A stretch of DNA of 64,000 nucleotides, from assembly GCF_006716445.1 (NCBI RefSeq), contig NZ_VFPA01000002.1, positions 62,001 through 126,000 on the forward strand, written 5' to 3'. The translations under genes were made by a program, and so were the position numbers. A model generated the notes under the pieces. It searched no databases, was not told the DNA's origin, and was given only the letters and a program-made list of their open reading frames with translations. The stretch's first letter is position 1, and every line of letters begins with the position of its first letter. Below are positions 15,865-27,427 of the stretch, piece by piece. This DNA comes from Pseudonocardia kunmingensis (GTDB taxonomy: Bacteria > Actinomycetota > Actinomycetes > Mycobacteriales > Pseudonocardiaceae).

Positions 15865-17283
15865 CTACTCGACGGACCCGTTGTCGAACGCCTCAAGCGC
15901 GCGGATCTTGTTCGTGGCGTCGAGCGCCGCCACCTTGTACGCCTCCGACAGCGTCGGGTAGTTCAGCACCGTGTCGACGAGGTAGTCGACCGTGCCGCCG
16001 CAGCCCATGATCGCCTGCCCGATGTGCACGAGGTCGGTGGCGCCGGTGCCGAAGACGTGCACGCCCAGCAACGTGCGGTCGTCGGTGGAGACGAGCAGCT
16101 TGAGCATCCCGTAGGAGTCGCCGACGATCGCGCCCCTCGCGAGCTCCCGGTAGCGCGACATCCCCACCTCGTAGGGCACGGCCGCGGACGTCAGCTCCGC
16201 TTCGGTGCGCCCGCAGTAGGAGATCTCCGGCACGGTGTAGATGCCGATCGGCTGCAGCTCCTGCAGCTCGCGCGCCGGCTCGCCGAACGCGTGGTAGGCC
16301 GCGAGCCTGCCCTGGTCCATGCTGGTGGCGGCCAGCGCCGGGAAGCCGATCACGTCGCCGACGGCGAAGATGTGCGGTACCTCGGTGCGGTACTGCTTGT
16401 CCACGGTGATGCGGCCCCGCTTGTCGGCGGCCAGCCCCGCCTTCTCCAGGTGCAGCTCGTCGGTGACGCCCTGGCGGCCCGCCGAGTACATCACCATGTC
16501 CGCCGCCACCCGCTTGCCGCTGGCCAGGCTCGTGACGGTGCCCTTCGGGGTGATCTCGACCCGGGAAACCTCCTCGCCGAACCGGAAGGTGACGGACTGG
16601 TCGCGCAGGTGGAACTTGAGCGACTCGACGACCTCCGGATCGCAGAAGTCCAGCATCTGCGGGCGCTTCTCGACCACGGTGACGCGCGTGCCGAGCGCGG
16701 CGAACATCGACGCGTACTCGATGCCGATCACCCCGGCGCCGACCACCACCAGCGAGCCCGGCACGCGCTGCATGCGCAGCACGCCGTCGGAGTCGAGCAC
16801 GCGCTCGTCGTCGAACTCGACCTCGGCCGGCCGGGCCGGCTTCGTCCCGGTGGCGATCACGATGTGCTCGGCCGTGACGGTGTTGTGGTCACCGCGCGCC
16901 TCGCCCTCCACGGTGACGGTGTGCTCGTCCTCGAAGCGGGCCGTGCCGCCGAGGAGGTCCACGTGGTTGCGCAGCAGCTGGTTGCGGATCACCTCGACCT
17001 CCCGGCCGACGACGTGCTGCGTGCGGGCCAGCAGGTCGGCGATGGTGATCTCGCTCTTGACGCGGTAGCTCGCGCCGTACATGTCCCGCTGCGCGAACCC
17101 GGTGAGGTAGAGCACGGCCTCGCGCAACGTCTTCGACGGGATGGTGCCGGTGTTGACGCAGACGCCGCCCATCATGTCGCGCCGCTCCGCGACGCAGACG
17201 CGCTTGCCCAGCTTCGCGGCCGCGATCGCCGCCTTCTGGCCACCCGGGCCGGACCCGATCACGAGCAGGTCGTAGTCGTACAC
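15865..17283 (-). CDS. sthA: Soluble pyridine nucleotide transhydrogenase (Si-specific)
   Basis: A 472-residue flavoprotein that equilibrates NADPH and NADH in the cytosol. The FAD motif GSGPGG is at residues 10-15, the second dinucleotide motif GAGVIG near 180-185, and the flavin-binding AVGDVIG near 310. In place of the redox-active CxxxxC of lipoamide dehydrogenases it has [10 protein letters not shown] with a single cysteine, the pattern of SthA. The length matches the 466-residue E. coli enzyme. The start is the GTG at 17283 with a GGGAGGA site; the longer frame to 17721 adds an Arg-rich leader without homology. It ends 10 bp from the convergent M23 gene. Confidence 0.92.
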   Translation of the reverse strand: MYDYDLLVIGSGPGGQKAAIAAAKLGKRVCVAERRDMMGGVCVNTGTIPSKTLREAVLYLTGFAQRDMYGASYRVKSEITIADLLARTQHVVGREVEVIRNQLLRNHVDLLGGTARFEDEHTVTVEGEARGDHNTVTAEHIVIATGTKPARPAEVEFDDERVLDSDGVLRMQRVPGSLVVVGAGVIGIEYASMFAALGTRVTVVEKRPQMLDFCDPEVVESLKFHLRDQSVTFRFGEEVSRVEITPKGTVTSLASGKRVAADMVMYSAGRQGVTDELHLEKAGLAADKRGRITVDKQYRTEVPHIFAVGDVIGFPALAATSMDQGRLAAYHAFGEPARELQELQPIGIYTVPEISYCGRTEAELTSAAVPYEVGMSRYRELARGAIVGDSYGMLKLLVSTDDRTLLGVHVFGTGATDLVHIGQAIMGCGGTVDYLVDTVLNYPTLSEAYKVAALDATNKIRALEAFDNGSVE

Positions 17284-17542
17284 GCGACGGTCCTCCCCAT
17301 GTCGACGGGCGGCCGGACGGCCACCCGCGCGGGCCCCAGCGTCGCGGCAGGCGCGCCGCGCGGCAAGCGCGGGAGGCGAATGGTCCCCATTAGCACTCGC
17401 CGACGACATCTCGTCCCGCTCGCGAGGTCTGCCGGCCCCGCCCGTCCACATCAGCCCGTTTCCGGCCCGTTCCGGCGCCTGGATCCACAGCCGTACGGCG
17501 GAACGGGCGCGCCCCCGCACCCCCGCGGTCCACCCTCGCCAC

Positions 17543-18631
17543 ATGACCCCTCCCCGCCGCCCCCGACCCTCCTCACCCGCGCCGGACGACCGACCGGTCG
17601 TGCGCGTCCGCGACCAGGGCGAGCTCGTCGCGGCCATTCCCGCGATGCTCGGCTTCCACCCGCGGGAGTCGCTGGTCCTGATGGCCACCGGAGGCCAGTC
17701 CGGCCGCCGGCTCGGCCTCACGCTGCGGGTCGACCTGCCACCGCCGGAGATCGCGGCCTACGCGGAGCACGCGGAGGTCGTCGCGGCGTCCGCCGTGCGC
17801 GGCCTGCTGCTCGACGACCCCGCGGGCGCCGTCGCCGCCGTGCTCGCGCCCAGCACGGGTGATCCGCCGAGCCTGCCGCACCGGCGGCTGGCAGGCCTCG
17901 TCGCACAGGCCCTGGCCGAGCGGGAGGTCGACGTGCACGCGCTGCTGTGGGCCGAGAGCACCACCGGCGGCGCGCGCTGGGCCTGCTACGAGCCGTGCGG
18001 CTGCTGGGGCCTGGTCCCGGATCCCGCCGCCACCGAGTTCGTGGTGGCCACCGTGGCCGAGGGCCGGGTGGTGCACCCCGATCGCGATGCGCTGGAGCGC
18101 CTCGTGGCACCCGCCGATCCCGGTGCGCTCCGGCGCCGCGAGGAGCTGCTGCTCCGCAGCGACGCCGGGGGCGCCCCCGGTGACACCGGTGCCGCTGCGC
18201 TCGACACCGCGATCGCCGACGCGGCCGCCGGGCGGCTCACCCTGTCCGACACGCGGGTGGTGGCGCTGGCGAGCGCGCTGGGGATACCCGCCGTGCAGGC
18301 CGCGGCGCTGCAGCGGAGCACCGGTCCGCGGGCGGTGGCCGCCGAGCAGCTGTGGGCGGCGCTGGCGCGCGAGACACCCGACCCGGAGGCGGCCGTGCCC
18401 GCGGCGCTGCTGGCCGTCTCGGCACTGCTGCGCGGCGACGGTGCGCTCGCCAACGTCGCGCTCGGGCGGGCCGAGCGGGCGTGGCCCGGCCACCTGCTCG
18501 CGGGCGTGCTCCGGACGGCGGCGGAGGCCGGGCTGCGTCCCGACGAGGTGCGGGAGTGGTTGCGGGAGGGGCTGACGATGGAGCCGGCGCCGGCGCCACG
18601 GGCTACGCGGCGCGGCCGGCGGTCGGCGTGA
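17543..18631 (+). CDS. DUF4192-family protein
   Basis: A 362-residue actinobacterial protein of unknown function. The family hallmark is near the N-terminus: [19 protein letters not shown] at about residues 31-49. A Cys-rich patch ([11 protein letters not shown]) lies near residue 150. The C-terminal half is Ala-rich helical repeats, like a tetratricopeptide scaffold ([20 protein letters not shown]). No signal peptide. It ends 10 bp before the convergent galE. Widespread in Actinobacteria and usually not in an operon; no role can be assigned. Confidence 0.85.
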   Translation: MTPPRRPRPSSPAPDDRPVVRVRDQGELVAAIPAMLGFHPRESLVLMATGGQSGRRLGLTLRVDLPPPEIAAYAEHAEVVAASAVRGLLLDDPAGAVAAVLAPSTGDPPSLPHRRLAGLVAQALAEREVDVHALLWAESTTGGARWACYEPCGCWGLVPDPAATEFVVATVAEGRVVHPDRDALERLVAPADPGALRRREELLLRSDAGGAPGDTGAAALDTAIADAAAGRLTLSDTRVVALASALGIPAVQAAALQRSTGPRAVAAEQLWAALARETPDPEAAVPAALLAVSALLRGDGALANVALGRAERAWPGHLLAGVLRTAAEAGLRPDEVREWLREGLTMEPAPAPRATRRGRRSA

Positions 18632-18641
18632 CCGCGTCGGG

Positions 18642-19601
18642 TCAGCTCGTCCGGCTCTGCGCGAAGCGCCAGGCGTCGCCCACGATCGTGGCGAGATCGG
18701 TGCGCCGCGGTTGCCAGCCCAGCTCGGTCTGCGCCGCCTCGCTCGAGGCGATCAGCACGGCGGGGTCCCCGGCGCGGCGAGGTGCGGAGTGAGCGGGGAT
18801 GGGGTGCCCGGTCACCTCCCGGCAGGCCTCCACCACCTCGCGCACCGAGAAGCCGGTTCCGGAGCCCAGGTTGTAGATCGCGTGCCTGCCGGCCCGCGCG
18901 TGCTCCAGTGCCAGCAGGTGGGCATCGGCGAGGTCGTCCACGTGGATGTAGTCGCGCACGCAGGTGCCGTCCGGCGTGGGCCAGTCCTCGCCGTACACCT
19001 GCACGGCCTCCCGCGTCCCCGAGGCCACCTGCAGCACCAGCGGGATGAGGTGGGTCTCCACGGCGTGCCGCTCCCCGAACCGGCCGTGTGCGCCCGCCAC
19101 GTTGAAGTACCGCAGGCTCACCGCCGCGAGGCCGTGCGCCGCGGAGTAGGAGCTGATCGCGTGGTCGATGGCGAGCTTGCTGGCGCCGTAGGGGTTGGTC
19201 GGGCGGGTGGGCGCGTCCTCGCGGATCGGCACCTGGTCGGGTTCGCCGTAGGTCGCGGCGGTGGAGGAGAACACCAGGCGCGGCGTCCCGTGCCGGCGCA
19301 CGGCCTCGAGCAGCCGGAACGTCGTCACCACATTGCCGTCCCAGTACAGCTCCGGGTGCTGCACCGACTCCCCGACGAGCGACTTGGCCGCGAAGTGCAG
19401 CACCCCGTCGAACCCCTCGGCGAGCACGTCGTCCGCGGCGTCGGCGAGGTCGGCCTCCACGAAGCGCGCGCCGTCGGGCACCGCGTCCTTGTGACCGGTG
19501 GACAGGTCGTCGAGCACGATCACGTCGTTGCCGGCGTCCACCAGGTGCGCGGCGCACACGCTGCCGACGTAGCCGGCCCCACCGGTCACGAGCAGCTTCA
19601 C
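18642..19601 (-). CDS. galE: UDP-glucose 4-epimerase
   Basis: A 319-residue short-chain dehydrogenase-type epimerase interconverting UDP-glucose and UDP-galactose with bound NAD. The N-terminal GGAGYVGS motif (residues 7-14) binds NAD; the catalytic Ser/Tyr/Lys set appears as FSSTAATYG and [20 protein letters not shown] lies in the substrate region. The start is the GTG at 19601, with GAGGAGGTC at ideal spacing. Standalone, so it probably serves cell-wall arabinogalactan or exopolysaccharide precursors; that role is inference. Confidence 0.94.
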   Translation of the reverse strand: MKLLVTGGAGYVGSVCAAHLVDAGNDVIVLDDLSTGHKDAVPDGARFVEADLADAADDVLAEGFDGVLHFAAKSLVGESVQHPELYWDGNVVTTFRLLEAVRRHGTPRLVFSSTAATYGEPDQVPIREDAPTRPTNPYGASKLAIDHAISSYSAAHGLAAVSLRYFNVAGAHGRFGERHAVETHLIPLVLQVASGTREAVQVYGEDWPTPDGTCVRDYIHVDDLADAHLLALEHARAGRHAIYNLGSGTGFSVREVVEACREVTGHPIPAHSAPRRAGDPAVLIASSEAAQTELGWQPRRTDLATIVGDAWRFAQSRTS

Positions 19602-19769
19602 AGCAGACCTCCTCGAGGAATGGCGCGCGGCACCCGGCCGCCGCGCGTCGGCGCGGCACACCGTCTCACGCCCGCCCCGCCGGTCGCGGCGAGGGGCGCG
19701 CGAGCACGCCCCCGCCCGGCCGGCCCCCGCCCAGCAGCCGCGGAGCGGTGGACCGGCCGTGCGGCGAGG

Positions 19770-20492
19770 TCAGCGCGCGCGCACCAGCACGGCGTGCGCG
19801 ATCAGTGGTGCCACCGAGGAGGACGCCCCGTTGCTCGCCACCGGTACGGCGTCGCCGAAGCGGGAGATGGAATCCACCTCCACCTCGTGGCCCGGGACGA
19901 TGCCGGCGTCCTTGAGCTCCGCCATCAGGTCGGCGTCCATCTGCACGTGCTCGGCGATGCGGCGCACCTCCACGCGGCCACCGCCGCGCCGCGCGAACTC
20001 GTCCAGCCGCTGCAGCCCGACCTCCAGCACCGGCGGCACCGAGGTCGGCGGCCCGGTGGTGGCCTCCGGGCTGCTCGCGAGCTCTTCCAGACCCGGGATC
20101 GGGTTGCCGTAGGGCGACGTCGTCGGGTTGTCGAGCAGCCGCACGAGCTTGCGTTCCACGGCCTCGCTCATCACGTGCTCCCAGCGGCAGGCCTCGGCGT
20201 GCACGAACTCCCACTCGAGCCCGATCACGTCGATGAGCAGCCGCTCGGCGAGGCGGTGCTTGCGCATCACCGACACCGCGCGGGAACGCCCGGTCGGTGT
20301 GAGCTCCAGGTGCCGGTCGCCGGCCACGACCACGAGCCCGTCGCGTTCCATGCGGGCCACGGTCTGGCTCACGGTCGGCCCGCTCTGGCCGAGGCGCTCT
20401 GCGATCCGGGCGCGCAGCGGGACGACGCCCTCCTCCTCGAGTTCGTAGATCGTTCGGAGGTACATCTCTGTGGTATCGATGAGCTCGTTCAC
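19770..20492 (-). CDS. ideR: DtxR/IdeR-family iron-dependent repressor
   Basis: A 240-residue three-domain regulator. The N-terminal winged helix (residues 1-70: TTEMYLRTIYELEEEG, then SGPTVSQTVARMERDGL) binds DNA. The dimerisation and metal domain has the full ligand set (HRLAERLLIDVIG and HAEACRWEHVMSE, with the Cys, Glu and His expected in site 1 and site 2). A C-terminal SH3-like domain completes the IdeR layout. With Fe(II) it represses siderophore genes and activates storage. The length is close to mycobacterial IdeR (230). The start is the GTG at 20492. An insertion around residues 130-150 (NPTTSPYGNPIPGLEEL) matches the Pro-rich tether. Confidence 0.93.
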   Translation of the reverse strand: MNELIDTTEMYLRTIYELEEEGVVPLRARIAERLGQSGPTVSQTVARMERDGLVVVAGDRHLELTPTGRSRAVSVMRKHRLAERLLIDVIGLEWEFVHAEACRWEHVMSEAVERKLVRLLDNPTTSPYGNPIPGLEELASSPEATTGPPTSVPPVLEVGLQRLDEFARRGGGRVEVRRIAEHVQMDADLMAELKDAGIVPGHEVEVDSISRFGDAVPVASNGASSSVAPLIAHAVLVRAR

Positions 20493-20573
20493 GCCCCCAG
20501 CCCTTCTGTCAAGGCCACATCCTATCGGTGCAACGCCTCGCCGACGCCCCGCCATCCCGGGCAGGATGGCGCG

Positions 20574-21449
20574 GTGGTCGCACCGATGGATCCCCTGATC
20601 GCCCCGACCGTCCTCGCGGAGCTGCTCGCGGTTCCCGACCCCGCGCAGCGGCCGGTGGTGCTCGACGTCCGCTGGCGGCTCACCGGGCCGCCCGCCCGGC
20701 CCGACCACGACGCGGCGCACCTGCCCGGGGCCGTCTTCCTCGACATGGACTCCGACCTGGCCGATCCGCCGGGTCCGGCGGGTCGCCACCCGTTGCCGTC
20801 GCCTGCGAGGCTGCAGTCGGCGCTGCGGCGCGCCGGGGTGCGCGACGACTCGCTCGTCGTGGCCCACGACGACGCCCAGGGCGTCCAGGCGGCTCGCACG
20901 TGGTGGCTGCTGCGTTGGGCCGGGTTCGCCGCAGGACGGGTCGCGGTGCTCGACGGCGGCTACCGCGCCTGGGTGGAGGCGGGCCTGCCCACCACGGACG
21001 AGCCGTCCCGGCCCCTCCCCGGCGACGTCACGGTCCGGCCGGGGGGCATGCCCGTGCTCGACGCCGACGAGGCCGCCGCGCTCGCCCGCAGCGGGGTGCT
21101 GCTCGACGCACGGGCACCGGAGCGCTACCGCGGTGAGTTCGAGCCGGTCGACCCGAAGGCGGGTCACATCCCGGGCGCGGTCAACGCTCCGGCCACCGAC
21201 GTCCTCGGCCCGGACGGGCGTTGGCTGGCGCCCGCACCGCTGGCTGCGCGGCTCGCCGGGCTCGCGGGCCCGGGGGCGGGTGACGTCGGGGCCTACTGCG
21301 GGTCGGGAGCCACCGCCGCGGCCCTGGTCCTCGCGATGGAACACGCGGGGCTGCGGCCACCGGAGCGGCCGATCGGGCTGTACGTGGGATCGTGGTCGAA
21401 CTGGTCGGCCGATCCGGGCCGGCCGGTGGCAGTCGGGACCGAGCAGTGA
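20574..21449 (+). CDS. Sulfurtransferase with two rhodanese domains
   Basis: A 291-residue tandem rhodanese, thiosulfate or 3-mercaptopyruvate sulfurtransferase type. The inactive N-terminal domain has VVLDVRWRL and AHLPGAVFLD; the C-terminal domain has the active loop YCGSGATAA, with the catalytic Cys near residue 250. The start may be the GTG at 20574, six bases after CAGGAT (20562-20567), the same spacing as the gene at 53628; the ATG at 20586 is the alternative. It is followed by acuC after 34 bp and may share its transcript. The CGSG loop resembles mercaptopyruvate sulfurtransferases, but specificity is not certain. Confidence 0.88.
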   Translation: MVAPMDPLIAPTVLAELLAVPDPAQRPVVLDVRWRLTGPPARPDHDAAHLPGAVFLDMDSDLADPPGPAGRHPLPSPARLQSALRRAGVRDDSLVVAHDDAQGVQAARTWWLLRWAGFAAGRVAVLDGGYRAWVEAGLPTTDEPSRPLPGDVTVRPGGMPVLDADEAAALARSGVLLDARAPERYRGEFEPVDPKAGHIPGAVNAPATDVLGPDGRWLAPAPLAARLAGLAGPGAGDVGAYCGSGATAAALVLAMEHAGLRPPERPIGLYVGSWSNWSADPGRPVAVGTEQ

Positions 21450-21483
21450 GCCGCATGGCGGCCTGGGCGAGGGGGCGGTCGGG

Positions 21484-22653
21484 ATGAGCCCGCGCGCGGC
21501 GGTCGTCTGGACGCCCGACTTCCTCTCCTACGACCTGGGGGACGAGCACCCCCTCGACCCGGTCCGACTGGACCTCACGATGCGCCTGGCCACCGCGCTC
21601 GGGGTGCTGGAGGGCGTCGAGCCGATCGTGCCGGCACAGGCGTCCGACGAGGAGGTGCAGCGGGTCCACGTGCCCAGCTACCTCACGGCGGTCAAGTCCG
21701 CGCCGGAGAGCCCGTTCGACGTCGGGCACGGGCTCGGCACCGACGACAACCCGATCTTCTTCGGGATGCACGAGGCCAGCGCCCTCGTGTGCGGCGGGTC
21801 CCTGCAGGCGGCGCGGGAGATCGCCGAGGGCCGCGCCGACCGCGCCGTCAACATCGCCGGCGGCCTGCACCACGCGATGCGCGACCGCGCGGCGGGGTTC
21901 TGCGTCTACAACGACTGCGCCGTGGCGATCTCGTGGCTGCTCGACCACGGGTTCGACCGCATCGCCTACGTCGACGTCGACGTGCACCACGGCGACGGGG
22001 TGCAGGCCGCGTTCTACGCCGATCCGCGCGTGCTGACGATCTCGCTGCACCAGCACCCGATGACGCTGTGGCCGGGCACCGGGTGGCCCGGTGAGTACGG
22101 CGAGGGTGACGCCGCGGGCACCGCGGTCAACCTGCCCCTGCCGCCGGGCACCTCCGACTCCGCCTGGTTGCGCGCGTTCCACGCGGTCGTCCCGTCGCTC
22201 GTCACCGAGTTCCGGCCGCAGATCCTCGTCACGCAGTGCGGCGTCGACAGCCACGCGGAGGACCCGCTGGCCGATCTCGGGCTGTCGGTCGACGGCCACC
22301 GCGCGATCTACCGGAACCTGCGGGAGCTGGCCACCCACGCGGCGGGCGGCCGCTGGCTCGCCGTCGGCGGCGGCGGGTACGGACTGTTCCGCGTGGTGCC
22401 CCGCTCCTGGACGCACCTGATCGCCACGGTCCTCGACCGCGACGTCGAGCCGGGCCGGCCGCTCCCGGCCGGCTGGGTGGCGCACACCGCAGGCCTCACC
22501 GGCCAGCAGTTGCCGATCTCGATGACCGACGGCGCCGACACCGGGTACACGCCGTGGAGCGAGGGGGCCGACCGCGTGGACAGCGCGGTGCTGGAGACGC
22601 GGCGGGCCGTCTTCCCGCTGCACGGCCTCGATCCGGACGACCCGCGGGACTGA
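21484..22653 (+). CDS. acuC: AcuC-type class I/II histone-deacetylase-like protein deacetylase
   Basis: A 389-residue zinc amidohydrolase of the arginase/deacetylase fold. Catalytic features are visible: the His-His pair in GGLHHAM, zinc ligands in DVDVHHGDG and CGVDSHAEDP, and the Gly-rich GGGGYG loop near the C-terminus. In Bacillus AcuC removes acetyl groups from acetyl-CoA synthetase and restores its activity. The next gene encodes a GNAT/acyl-CoA-synthetase-like acetyltransferase only 4 bp downstream, so this pair looks like writer and eraser of one acetylation switch. The start is the ATG at 21484 with GAGGGGGCGG upstream. Confidence 0.9.
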   Translation: MSPRAAVVWTPDFLSYDLGDEHPLDPVRLDLTMRLATALGVLEGVEPIVPAQASDEEVQRVHVPSYLTAVKSAPESPFDVGHGLGTDDNPIFFGMHEASALVCGGSLQAAREIAEGRADRAVNIAGGLHHAMRDRAAGFCVYNDCAVAISWLLDHGFDRIAYVDVDVHHGDGVQAAFYADPRVLTISLHQHPMTLWPGTGWPGEYGEGDAAGTAVNLPLPPGTSDSAWLRAFHAVVPSLVTEFRPQILVTQCGVDSHAEDPLADLGLSVDGHRAIYRNLRELATHAAGGRWLAVGGGGYGLFRVVPRSWTHLIATVLDRDVEPGRPLPAGWVAHTAGLTGQQLPISMTDGADTGYTPWSEGADRVDSAVLETRRAVFPLHGLDPDDPRD

Positions 22654-22657
22654 CGGG

Positions 22658-25531
22658 ATGACCGACATGCCACCCAGCGACTCGACGACCGGCGCCCCGG
22701 CCGACTCCCCGGCCGACTCCGCCGCGGACCCCGGCTACCCCCGGCACTGGGAGGCCGACGTGGTGGCCTCCGACGGCGGCATCGTGCACCTGCGCCCGAT
22801 CCTGCCCAGCGACGCCGACGCGCTGCTGCGGTTCCACGCGAGCCTGTCCGACCGCACCCGCTATCTGCGCTACTTCGGCCCGTACCCGCGGATCTCCCCG
22901 AGGGACCTCGAACGCTTCACCCACGTCGACCACCGCAAGCGGGTGGGGTTCATCTGCCTGCTCGGCGACGAGATCCTCGCCGTGGGCCGCTACGAGGGGC
23001 TGCCCGGTGGGTCCGGGGCGGGGCCGGCCGGGGTCGAGTCGGCCGAGGTCGCGTTCGTGGCCCGCGACGACCACCAGGGCCGCGGGCTGGGCTCCATCCT
23101 GCTGGAGCACCTCGCGGCCGCCGCCCGGGAGAACGGCCTGCGCCGGTTCGAGGCCGAGGTGCTGGTCGAGAACCACCAGATGGTGCGGGTGTTCCGGGAG
23201 GCGGGCTACCAGGTCAGCAGGGCCTTCTCCGAGGGCGTGCTGCACCTGGAGTTCGACATCGACCCCACCGAGCGCTCGCTCGCCGTGCGTGACGCGCGCG
23301 AACAGCGGGCCGAGGCGCGCAGCGTGCACAACGTGCTGCACCCGGCGTCGGTCGCCGTCATCGGGGCGTCCACCGACCCGTCGAAGATCGGCCACGCCGT
23401 GCTGGCCAACCTCCTGCGCGGCAACTTCACCGGCCCGGTCTTCCCGGTCAACCCGGACGCGCGCTCGGTGCGCGGGGTGCGTGCCTACGCCTCGGTCACC
23501 GACATCCCCGACGAGGTCGACCTCGCCGTGGTCGCCGTGCCCGCCGCCGGCATCGACGAGGTCATGGACTCCTGCCTCGCGAAGGGCGTCAAGGCGCTGG
23601 TCGTGGTCAGCGCCGGGTTCGCCGACGCGGGCGGCAGCGGTGTCGTGGCCGAACGGCGGCTGGTCGCCGAGGCCAGGGCGCACGGCATGCGGGTGATCGG
23701 GCCCAACGCCCTCGGCGTCGCCAACACCGATCCCGAGGTCCGGCTCAACGCCACGCTCGCCCCCGACGTCCCCGGCACGGGGCGGGTCGGGTTCTTCTCC
23801 CAGTCCGGTGCCCTCGGCATCGCGATCCTCGCCACCGCCAAGGAGCGCGGCCTCGGGCTCTCGACGTTCGTCTCGGCGGGCAACCGGGCCGACCTGTCGG
23901 GCAACGACCTGCTCCAGTACTGGCAGACCGACCCCGCCACCGATGTCGTGCTGCTGTACCTGGAGTCGTTCGGCAACCCGCGCAAGTTCGCCCGGCTGGC
24001 CCGCCGGCTGGCGCGCACGAAGCCGATCGTGGCGGTGAAGAGCGGTCGGCACTCCGGCCCCACGCCGGCCCTCGCGGCCAGCGCGGCGCGGATCGACGAG
24101 GCCAGCGTGCGCGCCCTGTTCGAGCAGGCGGGCGTGATCCGCGTCGAGACGCTCTCGCAGCTGTTCGACACCGCGCTCCTGCTCGCCTACCAGCCGCTGC
24201 CGGCCGGGCCCCGGGTCGCGGTGGTGGGCAACTCCAGCGCACTGGGTGTCCTGGTCGCCGACGCCCTGCTCGACGAGGGCATGGAGCTGCACGGGCCGCC
24301 GGTCGACGTCGGCACCGCGGCGCCGCCCGAGGAGTTCGCCGCCGCGGTCGCGCGGGCGCTCGGAGCCGTGTCGGACCGGGACGCCGCCTCCGTCGCGGGC
24401 AGCGGCACCGGCGCGGCGAGGGACCGCCCGTCCGAGGACGCGTCCCACGAGGCATCCGGCGAGGCATCCGGCCACACATCCGGCGAGGCATCCGGCGACG
24501 CGCCCGCCGGTGGGGCCGATGCCCTCATCGCCGTCTTCGTCCCGCCCGTCGCGACCCCCGGCGCGGCGTACGCCCGGGCACTGCGGGAGGCGGTGGCCGG
24601 GGTCGACAAGCCGGTGATCGCGGTGTTCCTGGCCGCCGAGGGGGTGCCGGCCGAGCTGTCGGTGGCGCGGGAGGACGGGTCGCCCGGGCCGGGGTCGGTG
24701 CCCAGCTACCCGAGCCCGGAGCGGGCGGCGGCGGCGCTGGCGCGGGTCAGCCGCTACGCGCGGTGGCGCTCGCTGCCCGTGGGGCGGTTCGGCACGCCGG
24801 CCGGGGTCGACACCGAGCGCGCCCGCGGCGTCGTGGCGCGCGTGGGCGCCGCGGAGGCGCACCGGCTCACCGACGACGAGGCCGTCGAGCTGCTGGGCTG
24901 CTACGGCGTGCCGGTCACCGAGTTCCGCCTGGTGTCCGACGTCGAGGAGGCGGTGGCCGCGGCCGACGAGCTCGGCTACCCGGTGGCGCTCAAGGCGGTC
25001 GGGGACCGGTGGCGCCACCGCACCGACCTGGTCGGTGTGCGGCTCGACCTCGGCGCCGGCGCGGCCGTGAGGCGCGCCCACGGCGACCTGACAACGCTCA
25101 CCGGCGAGCCGCAGGTGTACGTCCAGCGGATGGCCCCCAAGGGCGTGTCCTGCGTGCTGGAGATCGTGGAGGACCCGTCGTTCGGTTCGCTGCTGTCGTT
25201 CGGGCTGTCCGGGATGGCCACGCAGCTCCTCGGCGACCGTGCGTTCCGCGTGGTCCCGGTGTCCGACCAGGACGCCGCGGCGCTCGTGCGCGCACCCCGG
25301 GCCGCGCCGCTGCTGGCCGGGTACCGCGGCACCGAGCCGGTCGACCTGGCCGCCCTCGAGGACCTGGTGCTGCGCGTGGGACGCATCGCCGAGGACCTCC
25401 CCGAGGTGCGCTCGCTCAGCCTCGACCCGGTCCTGAGCTCACCCGAGGGCGCCTTCGTCACGGGCGCGCGCATCGTCGTCGGGCCACCGCCCACCCGCAG
25501 GGAACGGGGCGGCCCCCGCCGCCTGCGCTGA
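22658..25531 (+). CDS. Pat-like protein acetyltransferase: GNAT fused to ADP-forming acyl-CoA synthetase-like domains
   Basis: A 957-residue fusion. An N-terminal GNAT domain (residues about 35-200) has the acetyl-CoA loop DDHQGRGLGSILLEHLA. It is followed by the CoA-binding Rossmann domain (GASTDPSKIGHAVLANLLRG), the succinyl-CoA-synthetase-like part (FFSQSGALGIAI; VVLLYLESFGNPRKF) and a C-terminal ATP-grasp segment (GVPVTEFRLV; VALKAVGDRWRHRTDLVGV). E. coli PatZ has the GNAT at the C-terminus; N-terminal GNAT is the common order in actinobacteria. These enzymes acetylate and inactivate acetyl-CoA synthetase. A repetitive Glu-Ala-Ser-Gly linker lies at residues 598-613. The ATG at 22658 follows acuC by 4 bp, so translation is probably coupled. 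Confidence 0.9.
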   Translation: MTDMPPSDSTTGAPADSPADSAADPGYPRHWEADVVASDGGIVHLRPILPSDADALLRFHASLSDRTRYLRYFGPYPRISPRDLERFTHVDHRKRVGFICLLGDEILAVGRYEGLPGGSGAGPAGVESAEVAFVARDDHQGRGLGSILLEHLAAAARENGLRRFEAEVLVENHQMVRVFREAGYQVSRAFSEGVLHLEFDIDPTERSLAVRDAREQRAEARSVHNVLHPASVAVIGASTDPSKIGHAVLANLLRGNFTGPVFPVNPDARSVRGVRAYASVTDIPDEVDLAVVAVPAAGIDEVMDSCLAKGVKALVVVSAGFADAGGSGVVAERRLVAEARAHGMRVIGPNALGVANTDPEVRLNATLAPDVPGTGRVGFFSQSGALGIAILATAKERGLGLSTFVSAGNRADLSGNDLLQYWQTDPATDVVLLYLESFGNPRKFARLARRLARTKPIVAVKSGRHSGPTPALAASAARIDEASVRALFEQAGVIRVETLSQLFDTALLLAYQPLPAGPRVAVVGNSSALGVLVADALLDEGMELHGPPVDVGTAAPPEEFAAAVARALGAVSDRDAASVAGSGTGAARDRPSEDASHEASGEASGHTSGEASGDAPAGGADALIAVFVPPVATPGAAYARALREAVAGVDKPVIAVFLAAEGVPAELSVAREDGSPGPGSVPSYPSPERAAAALARVSRYARWRSLPVGRFGTPAGVDTERARGVVARVGAAEAHRLTDDEAVELLGCYGVPVTEFRLVSDVEEAVAAADELGYPVALKAVGDRWRHRTDLVGVRLDLGAGAAVRRAHGDLTTLTGEPQVYVQRMAPKGVSCVLEIVEDPSFGSLLSFGLSGMATQLLGDRAFRVVPVSDQDAAALVRAPRAAPLLAGYRGTEPVDLAALEDLVLRVGRIAEDLPEVRSLSLDPVLSSPEGAFVTGARIVVGPPPTRRERGGPRRLR
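24449..24496 (+). repeat. Four 12-bp in-frame tandem repeats in the Pat-like gene
   Basis: Units GAGGCATCCGGC, GAGGCATCCGGC, CACACATCCGGC and GAGGCATCCGGC encode EASG-EASG-HTSG-EASG at residues 598-613. The unit length is a multiple of three, so copy-number changes would keep the frame and alter only the linker length between domains. Confidence 0.85.
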
Positions 25532-25538
25532 CCCACTC

Positions 25539-25587
25539 GACGAACGGCACTTTCGTCGCTTCCTAGCCGACGAAGGTGCCGTTCGTC
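25539..25587. terminator. Dispersed 49-bp inverted repeat, copy B
   Basis: Arms GACGAACGGCACTTTCGTC (25539-25557) and GACGAAGGTGCCGTTCGTC (25569-25587) flank an 11-nt loop CCTAGCC-type, the reverse orientation of copies A, C and D. One mismatch. It lies between the convergent Pat-like and fumarase genes. Confidence 0.75.
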
Positions 25588-25596
25588 AGGTCGGGG

Positions 25597-27246
<1,650 letters not shown>

Positions 27247-27427
27247 CGGAGAAACCTAACCCGCCCTCGATTGGGTCGGGAGGCCGGACCGGCCCCCGAC
27301 CAGTCCGACCTCCCGGGGTGCGCGCGTCGAACGGGTCGGCGCGCGAAGCGTCCCTAGACCATCGCCGACGGACGGATGTGCGTCAACTTCTGGGCCTGGC
27401 CCGGTCGGTGACCGTAGGGTCATCGAC

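Noticed and set aside
20493..20520. TTGACA-type -35 element for ideR
   Set aside because: It lies only about 14 bases before the GTG, too close to leave room for a -10 and a transcript start.
27247..27265. IdeR box upstream of the fumarase gene (TTAGGTT)
   Set aside because: Only one half-site is present, with no second arm at the right distance. TAGGTT is better explained as a -10 element.
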